From assembly GCA_001828855.1 (NCBI GenBank), contig MHZT01000038.1, forward strand, positions 1-64,000: DNA of 64,000 nucleotides, in the 5' to 3' direction. A program made the position numbers and the translations under genes. Source of the stretch: Rhodobacterales bacterium RIFCSPHIGHO2_02_FULL_62_130 (lineage in GTDB: Bacteria > Pseudomonadota > Alphaproteobacteria > Rhodobacterales > Rhodobacteraceae). The stretch's first letter is position 1; each line of letters begins with the position of its first letter. Positions 49,172 through 57,624 of this stretch are shown here, piece by piece. Below the pieces are notes generated by a model that did no database searches, had not been told where the DNA came from, and saw only the letters and a program-made list of their open reading frames with translations.

Positions 49172-51529
49172 ATGGCTGACAAGAATTCCGATACGACCAA
49201 CACGACAGCAACTGTCGAATGGACCGTGACAGGCATGGATTGCGCCGCGTGCGCGACCAAGATCAAGAATGCGGTCGGGCGTCTGCCGGGTGTCAGCGAT
49301 GTGAATGTGGCAATCATGTCCGAACGGTTGAAGCTGACGCTGGCCGATGGCACCACACCGAGCGAAAAGATCGAAGGGGCCGTGCGGTCGCTTGGCTATC
49401 AGATCGAGCCGCGCAAGGCGGGGGCGAAGAAAGACTTCGTGCTTCCGGGTGCGGTGCCCGAGGATGACCACGACGAAGCCGAGGGCCACAGCCACGACGA
49501 TGGCCATGATCACGACCATGATGATGCCGGGCAAGATCGCGCTAAGCAGGATCATGCAGGCAGTGACGCTGTCCCAAAGGCCACAAAGGCATCTGCGCGC
49601 GACGACAGCGGTCACGGCAGCCCCGGCCATGTGCATGACGACCCAGCTGACCGGGGCAAGCGCTGGTATCAGACAGGCAAGGGCAAGCTCGTCATCTTCA
49701 CCGCCCTCTTGTTGGGTGCGGCCTGGATCATCGAGTATCTGGCGCCCGACATTGGGAAGTGGGCCTTCGTTGCCGCCTGTCTGATTGGGGTTGCCCCGGT
49801 GGCGCAGCGCGCCTTTGCCGCGCTGCGGATGGGCCAGCCTTTCACCATCGAAAGCCTGATGACCATCGCCGCCATCGGTGCGTTGTTCATCAATGCGGCT
49901 GAGGAGGCCGCGCTGGTTGTCTTCCTTTTCGCTGTGGGAGAGGTGCTGGAGGGCGTGGCCGCAGGCAAGGCACGGGACGGCATCCGGGCGCTGGCAAATC
50001 TGGTGCCGAAGACGGCGCAACTGATCACAGGTGACACCACGCGCGAGGTGCCAGCAGCGAGCCTGTCCGTGGGCCAGACTGTGCTGGTGCGTCCCGGCGA
50101 CCGCATTCCGGCCGATGGCGAGATCACCGATGGCACCTCGGGCGTTGATGAGAGCCCGGTCACCGGCGAAAGCGTGCCCAAGACGCGCGGGCCGGGGGAA
50201 TCCGTGTTTGCAGGCTCGATCAACACCGAGGCCGCCTTGCGGGTCAAGGTTACCAAAGGTCCCGAAGACAACACCATCGCCCGCATCATCCGCCTTGTCG
50301 AAGAGGCCGAAGAGGCGCGCGCGCCAACCGAACGCTTCATCGACCGCTTCAGCCGCTGGTATATGCCCGCCATCGTTGCCGTGGCGGCGCTGGTGGTGCT
50401 GGTGCCGCCGCTGGCCTTTGGTCAGCCCTGGGACACCTGGGTTTACCGCGGCCTTGCCTTGCTCCTGATCGGCTGCCCTTGTGCGCTGGTCATCTCGGTC
50501 CCCGCCTCCATCGCTTCGGCCATGTCCACCGGGGCGCGGCGCGGGCTCTTGATGAAGGGTGGTGCCGTGATCGAGGCTGCGGCGAAGGTCGATGTCGTGA
50601 CCTTCGACAAGACTGGGACGCTGACGCATGGCCGCCCGCAAGTGACAGATCTGGTGCTGTTCGGGGCCACCACAGAAGCTGAACTTCTGGCCGTTGCGGC
50701 AGGGGTCGAAATGGGGTCGAGCCACCCGCTCGCCATCGCCATCCTGAACAAGGCCAAGGAGGCCGGCGTGACCGCGCTGCCGTCGCAAGATGCCAAGGCG
50801 CTGATGGGCAAAGGGGTTGTCGCAACCGTGGGCGGCGCGCCCGCATGGGTCGCCTCTCCACGATACGCGATGGAAAATGGCGGACTCGATGGCCTTGGTC
50901 TGCGGCAGACCACGATTTTCGAAGAGGATGGTAAGACCGCGGTCGCCGTGTTCCGCGCGAAGACACCGCTTGGCCTGATCGCCATGCGGGACGAGCCGCG
51001 GGCGGATGCGAAGGACGCAGTGCGCCAGTTGACGGCCATGGGGGTGACCTCGGTCATCTTGACCGGCGACAACCCGCGCACGGCCGCTGCGATTGCCGGA
51101 AGCCTCGGGCTTAGGTTCGAGGCTGATATGATGCCCGAGGACAAGCTCGCCTACATCCGCGAGATCGGCACCAAAGGCGGCGTGATGATGATCGGCGACG
51201 GCATCAACGACGCACCGGCGCTGAAGCAGGCGAGTGTGGGCGTGGCGATGGGATCGGGCACCGATGTGGCGCTGGAAACCGCCGATGCGGCGATTCTGCG
51301 CGACCGGGTGACCGACATTCCGGCCACGATCCGCCTTTCGCGCGCGGCAATGGCCAATATCCGCCAGAACGTGACCATCGCGCTTGGACTGAAGGCAGTG
51401 TTCCTTGTGACCTCGGTATTCGGACTGACCGGCCTCTGGATCGCAATTCTCGCCGACACTGGTGCAACCGTGCTTGTGACGCTGAACGCCCTGCGTCTGC
51501 TGCGATTCAACCCGGAACGCGAGGGCTGA
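49172..51529 (+). CDS. zntA: Zn/Cd/Pb-translocating P1B-type ATPase
   Basis: 785 aa from the ATG at 49172 with GGGGGAG upstream. The N-terminal HMA domain has GMDCAACATKIKNAVG, Cys near 24 and 27. A His/Asp-rich stretch (about 95-145) follows and may buffer metal. The core shows the intramembrane GCPCALVIS near 434, the phosphorylation site DKTGTLTHG near 479, the conserved HP in SSHPLAIA, and GDGINDAPALKQA. The CPC motif with HP fits Zn2+, Cd2+ and Pb2+ export rather than Cu+. It heads the rightward operon and is regulated by the divergent MerR protein. Confidence 0.95.
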   Translation: MADKNSDTTNTTATVEWTVTGMDCAACATKIKNAVGRLPGVSDVNVAIMSERLKLTLADGTTPSEKIEGAVRSLGYQIEPRKAGAKKDFVLPGAVPEDDHDEAEGHSHDDGHDHDHDDAGQDRAKQDHAGSDAVPKATKASARDDSGHGSPGHVHDDPADRGKRWYQTGKGKLVIFTALLLGAAWIIEYLAPDIGKWAFVAACLIGVAPVAQRAFAALRMGQPFTIESLMTIAAIGALFINAAEEAALVVFLFAVGEVLEGVAAGKARDGIRALANLVPKTAQLITGDTTREVPAASLSVGQTVLVRPGDRIPADGEITDGTSGVDESPVTGESVPKTRGPGESVFAGSINTEAALRVKVTKGPEDNTIARIIRLVEEAEEARAPTERFIDRFSRWYMPAIVAVAALVVLVPPLAFGQPWDTWVYRGLALLLIGCPCALVISVPASIASAMSTGARRGLLMKGGAVIEAAAKVDVVTFDKTGTLTHGRPQVTDLVLFGATTEAELLAVAAGVEMGSSHPLAIAILNKAKEAGVTALPSQDAKALMGKGVVATVGGAPAWVASPRYAMENGGLDGLGLRQTTIFEEDGKTAVAVFRAKTPLGLIAMRDEPRADAKDAVRQLTAMGVTSVILTGDNPRTAAAIAGSLGLRFEADMMPEDKLAYIREIGTKGGVMMIGDGINDAPALKQASVGVAMGSGTDVALETADAAILRDRVTDIPATIRLSRAAMANIRQNVTIALGLKAVFLVTSVFGLTGLWIAILADTGATVLVTLNALRLLRFNPEREG

Positions 51530-51533
51530 GCAG

Positions 51534-52157
51534 ATGATCTCCGGTTTTGGCTGGGCCGCGCTGGCCCTTCTTTTCGGCTATCTGGCACTGTTCTTCTGGG
51601 GCAGCGCCTTGGCCGCACAAGCGGCGGGGCGCCCGGTCTGGCTGTTCGCGCGCGCCACAGGGAGGGACCGCTTGGCAGCGATGGGGTTCCGTATGGCCTT
51701 TGCGCTGGCGTTTTTCGGGCCGCTCCTCTGGCTCGCCGTGCCCGGGTTCCACAAGGTCGACTTGCTCTGGACCGAGGGTCGCGCTGTGCTTCTTGGCTTG
51801 GTCGGGGTCTTTGTCGCAGGGCTTGGCGCGATGGTGGCTTTTGCCGCGCAGATGTCGATGGGATCATCCTGGCGCGTCGGCGTGGTCGGCGGCGAAACCG
51901 GCGATCTGGTCTGCGGCGGGCTCTACCGGTTCAGCCGCAACCCGACGTTTGTGGGGCAAGCGGCACTGCTGGCAGGTGTTGCGATGTCGGTTCCCTCTCT
52001 CCCTACCGTCCTCGCCCCAGTCATGTTTCTCTGGTCGGCCAGCACGCAAGTGCGGTCCGAAGAGGCCGCCCTGCGCATGGCAATCGGGCCGGACTATGAT
52101 CGTTACGCCGCGTCGGTCCCACGCTGGATCGGCATCAAGAGCAAGGCCGTAGAATGA
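51534..52157 (+). CDS. Isoprenylcysteine-carboxyl-methyltransferase-like membrane protein
   Basis: 207 aa with about five membrane helices. GGLYRFSRNPTFVGQAALLA near residues 125-144 and the end PDYDRYAASVPRWIG are the signature of the ICMT/PEMT membrane methyltransferase group. Relatives occur beside metal-efflux pumps. Substrate unknown; modification of a lipid, thiol or lipoprotein is possible. Overlaps lspA by 4 bp. Confidence 0.82.
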   Translation: MISGFGWAALALLFGYLALFFWGSALAAQAAGRPVWLFARATGRDRLAAMGFRMAFALAFFGPLLWLAVPGFHKVDLLWTEGRAVLLGLVGVFVAGLGAMVAFAAQMSMGSSWRVGVVGGETGDLVCGGLYRFSRNPTFVGQAALLAGVAMSVPSLPTVLAPVMFLWSASTQVRSEEAALRMAIGPDYDRYAASVPRWIGIKSKAVE

Positions 52158-52639
52158 CCAGGGTGATGCTGATTTCGCTGATTGCTGCCGCAGTGGTGGC
52201 AGACCAGTTGACCAAGACCGCAGCGCTGTCGCTGCTGTCGCAGGGGACTGCGGTCCCGGTCCTGCCGGGCTTCAACCTTTCCCTCGGGTTCAATACCGGC
52301 GCGAGCTTTGGCATGATGGGCGGGTTCATGGCGGGTAAGCCCCTTCTGATGGCGGCGCTGACGGGCGCACTGACCATCGCCTTCGCCGTCATGGCATTCC
52401 GGGCGCAACACGCTTTGGAGCGGGCAGGCTTTGCATTGGTGGTGGGCGGGGCGCTTGGCAACATCATCGACCGGCTGCGGCAGGGTGCCGTAACTGATTT
52501 TCTCGATTTCTATTGGCGTGACTGGCACTGGCCCACGTTCAACGTTGCGGATATCTGCATCACCTTAGGCGCGGTCCTGATCTTTGCCGCCTCGCTTCCC
52601 CTTCGCCGCCGCAAGGAGCCGGTTCTTGACCAAAGCTGA
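52154..52639 (+). CDS. lspA: Lipoprotein signal peptidase (signal peptidase II)
   Basis: 161 aa, four membrane helices. VADQLTKTAALSLL is box A, FNTGASFGMM box B, GGALGNIIDRLRQGAVTDFL carries the first catalytic Asp and FNVADICITLG the second. All active-site residues are present. It cuts prolipoproteins below the lipid-modified Cys. An accessory copy beside a Zn/Cd/Pb pump recalls lead-resistance operons, where an LspA-like enzyme works with a pump. Overlaps the dsbB-like gene by 14 bp. Confidence 0.93.
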   Translation: MTRVMLISLIAAAVVADQLTKTAALSLLSQGTAVPVLPGFNLSLGFNTGASFGMMGGFMAGKPLLMAALTGALTIAFAVMAFRAQHALERAGFALVVGGALGNIIDRLRQGAVTDFLDFYWRDWHWPTFNVADICITLGAVLIFAASLPLRRRKEPVLDQS

Positions 52640-53063
52640 TCCGCAATCCATGTCGCGCGACGACCTTACCTTGACTGCGGCCTTCCTGATCGCTCTGGCG
52701 GCCACGCTTGGTGCGCTCTTCATCGGAGAGGTGCTGGGTCAGATGCCCTGCACGCTCTGCTGGTATCAGCGCATCGCCATGTTCCCCTTGGTGCCGATCC
52801 TTGGCCTGTCGCTCTGGCGGGGCGATGGGATGGCGCGCGCCTATAGCTTGCCGTTGGCAATCGCCGGGCTGGCGCTGGCGGCCTGGCATTCAGGCCTTTA
52901 CGTAGGGATCCTGCCCGCGCCGATCGTGCCCTGCACGGAAAATGGCCCCTCCTGCACTGGCGAGGCGCAGATGATCCTTGGCCTGCCGATCCCCTATCTC
53001 TCAGCGGTCGCCTTTGCAGCGATCCTTGCCTGTCTCCTCTTCCCGAAAGGACACCGCCCATGA
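52626..53063 (+). CDS. dsbB: DsbB-family disulphide-bond protein
   Basis: 145 aa from a TTG at 52626 with AAGGAG upstream; the ATG at 52650 is an alternative. Four membrane helices. MPCTLCWYQRIAMFP holds the first Cys pair, and VPCTENGPSCTGEAQ the second in the periplasmic loop. It reoxidises a DsbA partner and passes electrons to quinone. The next gene encodes a DsbA-like protein and overlaps it by 4 bp, so they form a matched pair. Confidence 0.92.
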   Translation: MTKADPQSMSRDDLTLTAAFLIALAATLGALFIGEVLGQMPCTLCWYQRIAMFPLVPILGLSLWRGDGMARAYSLPLAIAGLALAAWHSGLYVGILPAPIVPCTENGPSCTGEAQMILGLPIPYLSAVAFAAILACLLFPKGHRP

Positions 53064-53725
53064 ACCGCCGCACCCTTCTCCTCGGGGCCTCCACGCTTGG
53101 CCTTGCTGCCTTCGCAGGTGGCGCCTACGTGCTGACTCAGCGCCGCGCCGCCGAGGCAGAGGCAGAGGCGGCCGCCGCGGCAACACCAACCGAGGATCAG
53201 GCGCTTCTGGTCCGTGACTATTCCCCCAGCTTTGGCCCCGCCGATGCGCCGGTCACACTGGTTGAATTCTTTGACCCCTCCTGCGAAGCCTGTCGCGCTT
53301 ACCACCCTGTGGTGCAAGAAATCCGCCGACAGTTTCCGACCCAGGTCCGCGTCGTGCTCCGCTACACCGTCTTCCACGAAGGCTCGGACGAGGCTGTGCG
53401 CATCCTTGAAGCTGCGCGGATGCAGGACAAGTTCGAGCCGGTGCTGGACGCGCTTCTGGAGCAGCAGCCTGGCTGGGCCGTTCATGGCTCGCCCGAGATG
53501 GATGTTGCCTGGGAGATTGCCGGGGCTGCGGGCCTCGATCTTAAAAAGGCCGAGACGGACCAGTTCTTCCCGGGGATCACGGGCATTCTGAATCAGGATG
53601 CGGCCGACGTGGAAGCCTTGGCTATCCGCCAGACGCCAACCTTCTTCCTCAATGGCAAGCGGCTGGAGAATTTCAACGCCGACAGCCTGATCGCCGATGT
53701 GCGGTTCGCAGTCGAGAATAGCTGA
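53060..53725 (+). CDS. DsbA-like thiol:disulphide oxidoreductase with Tat-like signal
   Basis: 221 aa. The signal NRRTLLLGASTLGLAAFAGG carries a twin-Arg. An Ala/Glu-rich linker (about 30-42) leads to a thioredoxin fold with EFFDPSCEACRAYHP, active site CEAC, near residues 70-84, and the cis-Pro loop RQTPTFFLNGKRL. Acidic residues in CEAC resemble metal-resistance-linked DsbA/ScsC forms. With DsbB it could oxidise envelope thiols that soft metals attack. Confidence 0.9.
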   Translation: MNRRTLLLGASTLGLAAFAGGAYVLTQRRAAEAEAEAAAAATPTEDQALLVRDYSPSFGPADAPVTLVEFFDPSCEACRAYHPVVQEIRRQFPTQVRVVLRYTVFHEGSDEAVRILEAARMQDKFEPVLDALLEQQPGWAVHGSPEMDVAWEIAGAAGLDLKKAETDQFFPGITGILNQDAADVEALAIRQTPTFFLNGKRLENFNADSLIADVRFAVENS

Positions 53726-53731
53726 CGGCCT

Positions 53732-54184
53732 TCAGGACCGGTTAGCAAAAGCCGAAAACAGGGCCAACGTCCGTTCGCTGACATGGTGCTCGATGCCCTC
53801 GGCGTCGCGTTCCGCTGTCTCCGGATCAAGGCCGAGGCTGATGAGAAAGCGCAAGACGATCTCGTGCCGCCGCCGACATTCCTTCGCCAGCGCACGGCCC
53901 GTGTCCGTCAGAAACACTGAGCGATACTTCGCGCGGGTGATCAGCCCCTCGCGCGCGAGACGGTCGAGGGTCTTGCTCACGGTCGGCACCTTCACGCCAA
54001 GCCGGGCGGCGATGTCCACCGGGCGCGCCTCGCCCTGATCGTGGATCAATTCGGCGATCAGTTCGACATAGTCCTCGGCCAGTTCATTGCGCCGGGCTTC
54101 GCGCACACCCTGAAACGCCCCGGCGCGCAGGTCCGCGGGCCGGTCATCCGACGTGGCATGGGTTTCAGGATCAAACTCTGTCAT
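53732..54184 (-). CDS. mntR: MntR-type DtxR-family regulator
   Basis: 150 aa. The winged helix-turn-helix contains ARPVDIAARLGVKVPTVSKT. The metal-binding helices carry RRHEIVLRFLISLGLDPETA and EGIEHHVSERTL, matching MntR ligands (Glu and His pairs). No SH3-like domain, as in MntR. It is divergent from mntH and presumably represses it when Mn2+ is plentiful. Confidence 0.93.
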   Translation of the reverse strand: MTEFDPETHATSDDRPADLRAGAFQGVREARRNELAEDYVELIAELIHDQGEARPVDIAARLGVKVPTVSKTLDRLAREGLITRAKYRSVFLTDTGRALAKECRRRHEIVLRFLISLGLDPETAERDAEGIEHHVSERTLALFSAFANRS

Positions 54185-54235
54185 CCGTTCAGTGTCGCAC
54201 GGGATGGATTGACAAGTAAAGGAGCGGCGCAGATT

Positions 54236-54251
54236 GTTAGCCTTGTCTAAC
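54236..54251. promoter_or_regulatory. Inverted repeat before mntH, candidate MntR site
   Basis: GTTAG-CCTTGT-CTAAC is a 5-bp inverted repeat around 6 bp in the divergent region between mntR and mntH. MntR operators in proteobacteria are short imperfect palindromes at this position. Assignment by position. Confidence 0.55.
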
Positions 54252-54304
54252 TTTATGTGCCGCGTCTTGTCGGGATCGTGGTCAAACTGGGAGTGCGAAG
54301 AGCC

Positions 54305-55630
54305 ATGACGACCAATGCCTGGCGGCAGGAGAGCGAGACGCCCTCCCTTTCCGAAGTGTTCCGCACCATCGCGGTCGGCAATGGCGGCACCAGCCGGTTC
54401 CGCCGGTTCCTCGCCTTCATAGGCCCCGGCTACCTGGTGGCGGTGGGCTATATGGACCCCGGCAACTGGGCGACCTCGCTCGCGGGTGGTGCGGCTTTTG
54501 GCTACACGTTGCTGTTCGTCGCACTGCTATCGAACATCATGGCGATCCTGCTGCAATCGCTGTGTGCCAGGCTTGCGGTCGCCTCGGGCCGCGATCTGGC
54601 ACAGGCCTGCCGCGATGCCTTCCCGAAATGGATGTCAGTCCCGCTCTGGATCTTCGCAGAGCTCGCCATCATCGCCACGGACCTGGCCGAGGTGATCGGC
54701 ACCGCGATCGGCCTGAACCTCTTGTTCGGCATTCCGCTGGAGATTGGCATCTTCATCACCGCCGCCGACGTGTTCCTGATATTGTGGCTGCAGAACAAGG
54801 GGTTCCGCTGGATCGAGGCGTTGATCATCTCGCTCACGGCGCTGATCGCCGCCTGCTTTGTCGTGCTGATCGCGCAGGCCGACCCAGTCTGGGGCGAGGT
54901 CATCGCAGGCTTTGCCCCCAGCCGCGAGATCTTCAACAACCCGACGATGCTCTACCTCGCACTTGGCATCATCGGGGCGACGGTCATGCCGCACAATCTG
55001 TATCTGCATTCCGGCATCGTGCAGACCCGCGCCTTTGGCCTTGACCTGCCCTCGAAGCGCGAGGCGCTGCGGCTGGCGACATGGGACAGCACCATCGCCC
55101 TGATGTTCGCGCTGACGATCAATGCCTCGATCCTGATTCTCGCCGCCGCAGCCTTCTACACCGTGGGGCAAAACGATGTGGCCGAGATCGATAAGGCGCA
55201 TCTGTTGCTTGAGCCTTTGCTCGGCTCGTCGCTCGCGCCGGTCCTGTTCGGCGTGGCGCTTTTGTGCGCGGGGCTGAACTCCACTGTAACCGCCACCATG
55301 GCCGGGCAGATCGTGATGGAAGGTTTCATCAACCTGCGCATCGCGCCTTGGGCGCGGCGCCTGATCACACGGGGCCTTGCCATCATCCCGGCGATCTTCG
55401 TGATCCTGCTCTACGGCAGCGGTGGTGTGGGGGAGCTTTTGATCCTGAGCCAGGTGGTGCTGTCGTTCCAGCTTCCCTTCGCCATCGTGCCTTTGGTGAT
55501 GTTCACCGCCAGCCGCGCCAAGATGGGCGAACTGGTCGCCCCCCGCTGGCTGACCGGCCTTTGCTGGTTGATCGCCGCCCTGATCATTGTGCTGAACGTG
55601 AACCTGCTGTCGACAGTACTCTTGGGCTGA
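54305..55630 (+). CDS. mntH: Nramp-family Mn2+ transporter
   Basis: 441 aa from the ATG at 54305, about 11 membrane helices. The metal site is complete: [16 protein letters not shown] (DPGN, helix 1) and [15 protein letters not shown] (MPH, helix 6). It imports Mn2+ and possibly other divalent metals with protons. The gene reads away from mntR; the ccdA-like gene converges on it with a 3-bp gap. Confidence 0.95.
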   Translation: MTTNAWRQESETPSLSEVFRTIAVGNGGTSRFRRFLAFIGPGYLVAVGYMDPGNWATSLAGGAAFGYTLLFVALLSNIMAILLQSLCARLAVASGRDLAQACRDAFPKWMSVPLWIFAELAIIATDLAEVIGTAIGLNLLFGIPLEIGIFITAADVFLILWLQNKGFRWIEALIISLTALIAACFVVLIAQADPVWGEVIAGFAPSREIFNNPTMLYLALGIIGATVMPHNLYLHSGIVQTRAFGLDLPSKREALRLATWDSTIALMFALTINASILILAAAAFYTVGQNDVAEIDKAHLLLEPLLGSSLAPVLFGVALLCAGLNSTVTATMAGQIVMEGFINLRIAPWARRLITRGLAIIPAIFVILLYGSGGVGELLILSQVVLSFQLPFAIVPLVMFTASRAKMGELVAPRWLTGLCWLIAALIIVLNVNLLSTVLLG

Positions 55631-55633
55631 CAC

Positions 55634-56368
55634 TCAGCCGATCGTTCCCAAAACAGGAAAGGTCTCCAGCAGCCAGAAGGCAATACCCGTAATTTGCCCG
55701 GTCATTACGGCGAAGCCCATGGCGATCATGACAACGCCCGCTACCCGATGAAGCCAGAGACTTGCACGACCAAGACGCCTTATTCGTTCAGTCAGTTCAT
55801 TCGTGAAAGCTGCGAGCAATAGGAACGGAACGCCGAGACCAGCAGAATACACAGTCAAAAGAGTTATTCCATCTGCGCCCGAGGCAGCACTCACCGTCAA
55901 GATCGACCCCAGAACCGGCCCAATGCAAGGCGTCCAGCCGAAAGCAAAAGCCAGTCCAAGCAAATAGGCCCCGAGAGGATTTCCACCTTTTGCATCAAAT
56001 GTGAATCGCGTGTCACGGAGCAGGATGCCCGGCCGTATGAGCCCGGTCATGACCAATCCAAACACTATGATAAGCGCACCGCCGACAATACCGAGCTCGT
56101 ACTTCCATTGCAAAAGCAAGCCACCGAGAAGGCTGGCACCTGCACCCAATGAGATAAATACGGTCGAAAAACCCATGACGAAGTACAGGCTCAAGAGCAG
56201 GCTATTCAGGCGAGTTCTCATCTGTGCTTTTTCGCGCGAACTTGGCGCTGGTTGCCCTGCTATGTAGGACACATAGCCAGGAGCGAGCGGCAGTACGCAC
56301 GGGGACAGGAATGACAGAGCCCCTCCCAAGAAGGCCGCGAGGACCCCGACGCCAGAAATTTCGAACAT
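55634..56368 (-). CDS. ccdA: CcdA/DsbD-type membrane electron carrier
   Basis: 244 aa from the ATG at 56368, six membrane helices. The redox Cys pair is in GALSFLSPCVLPLAPGYV near residue 24 and FAFGWTPCIGPVLGSIL near 150. It carries electrons from thioredoxin to periplasmic thiol proteins. Beside a DsbA/DsbB pair and copper SCO proteins it may keep periplasmic Cys pairs reduced for cytochrome or copper-site assembly. Confidence 0.92.
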   Translation of the reverse strand: MFEISGVGVLAAFLGGALSFLSPCVLPLAPGYVSYIAGQPAPSSREKAQMRTRLNSLLLSLYFVMGFSTVFISLGAGASLLGGLLLQWKYELGIVGGALIIVFGLVMTGLIRPGILLRDTRFTFDAKGGNPLGAYLLGLAFAFGWTPCIGPVLGSILTVSAASGADGITLLTVYSAGLGVPFLLLAAFTNELTERIRRLGRASLWLHRVAGVVMIAMGFAVMTGQITGIAFWLLETFPVLGTIG

Positions 56369-56763
56369 GGGCCCTGCTCTCGTTCGCCAGATTGAATTAT
56401 GCGCCAACGCCCGCCAGTCGACGCGATCAGCTTGAAAGTTCGCTAACACCTCAAGCAACTTGAGCTGCAAGCGGGTTTTCTTCTTGGTGGCTTGCGAGCA
56501 CTCGTCACGAAATAGTCCGCGCCAACTTGGTTCGACGATCAACACCTGAAAGAAGGGAAAATTCTGCTCTTACTGCTCCGTCAGCCCACCGCTTGAATGC
56601 GAAAGGGATTTTCGCAACGACAGAACGTCTCGCTGCATTTGCAGCTACAAGTCGCGCAAATATTAGCCTTCGATCGAAACGAACGTCGAACCTGCACAAA
56701 CCGCAGTTTGCTGGTTGCCACACCGTCCCTCGTTATAAAGCACGACAGCTTTCCTCTTGATCG
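56369..56763. other. 395 bp without a convincing gene
   Basis: Between ccdA and an L,D-transpeptidase gene, both leftward. Open frames of 70-80 codons occur on each strand (56505-56723 and 56527-56760) but lack recognisable motifs and ribosome binding sites. Some sequence here resembles decayed mobile DNA in character (mixed composition), but no end or transposase block was identified. Confidence 0.35.
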
Positions 56764-57357
56764 TCAGATCAGCAGCACCTGAGTGCCAACCTGCGCCAAC
56801 TCATAAAGTTCAATGACATGCTCGTTGTAGAGGCCGATGCACCCGTTCGATGATCTGCGACCGATCTTCCGGGTATCATGGGTGCCGTGGATCAAATAAG
56901 CAGGCCAGGACAGATACATTCCGCGGACACCAAGTGGGTTGTCCTTGGATCCGCCTTCGACCATCTTCGGCCAGTCCGGGTTGCGCTCGAGCATGGATGC
57001 CGTCGGACGCCACGGTGGGTTCACGGCTTTGCGGACAATTTCGGTCCGCCCGAGCCGCGTCAGTTCCTCGGACAGAGGGACGGACGAGGGATAGAGCCGG
57101 TAGATCGACTGATCCTCTGACCAATAATGCAGTGCGCGTGACTTGGTGTCCGCCAGAATCGCACCACCCTTAGTATTCTCAAAATAGTCCCGCCACTGAG
57201 GCATCCGGAAGCTGGACACGTTGTTCCGCACGCTGCCGGATACAGGAGCCTGAAACTCAGTCGTGCCGTCCTGGGCCAAGGCTGGTAGGGCCGCAAGAGA
57301 TGCCATCCCGACTGCTCCGCCCATCAAAGCCCGTCGCCCGATCCGATCATCGGCCAT
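56764..57357 (-). CDS. L,D-transpeptidase (YkuD family) with Tat-like signal
   Basis: 197 aa. The signal GRRALMGGAVGMASLAALPA has a twin-Arg, cleaved near ALAQ. The catalytic YkuD block is LIHGTHDTRKIGRRSSNGCI near residues 160-179, with the His and Cys of the family. It cross-links peptidoglycan or attaches proteins to it. A second such enzyme lies at 63229-63792. The island also carries an M23 peptidase, so the cell wall is a target. Confidence 0.93.
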   Translation of the reverse strand: MADDRIGRRALMGGAVGMASLAALPALAQDGTTEFQAPVSGSVRNNVSSFRMPQWRDYFENTKGGAILADTKSRALHYWSEDQSIYRLYPSSVPLSEELTRLGRTEIVRKAVNPPWRPTASMLERNPDWPKMVEGGSKDNPLGVRGMYLSWPAYLIHGTHDTRKIGRRSSNGCIGLYNEHVIELYELAQVGTQVLLI

Positions 57358-57624
57358 GGATCACTCCTTCATCTAGGTTCCGGAATGTTGAGTAACGATC
57401 TCTTGCTAGCGGGACAAATCAAAGAGCCGTTAGCGGCGCATGGTTTGAGCCGGAAGCGCGACAAGCACGGCGCCGTTCATCTTGCGTGGCTTCAGATCGC
57501 CCCATGGAAGTCGCCCAACATTTCTCGACACTCTGACAATGCCGTGATCTGTCAACCAAAGCGTTGCACCTCTAGTAGCTAGAGCAATTAGCCCTCGTCC
57601 CTCAAGACGGGGGCTTTCGCAGGA
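57358..57624. other. Divergent gap before lnt
   Basis: About 270 bp between the leftward transpeptidase and the rightward lnt. It probably holds both promoters. CCCTCGTCCCTCAAGACGGG (57592-57611) could form a weak hairpin just before lnt. No gene supported. Confidence 0.35.

Noticed and set aside
49124-50788. 554-codon open frame antisense to the P-type ATPase
   Set aside because: Entirely opposite a well-supported gene with all ATPase motifs; its composition (His, Gly, Arg) is typical of a shadow frame.
56505-56760. Overlapping 70-80 codon frames on both strands
   Set aside because: No ribosome binding site, no motif, and neither frame stands out from background.
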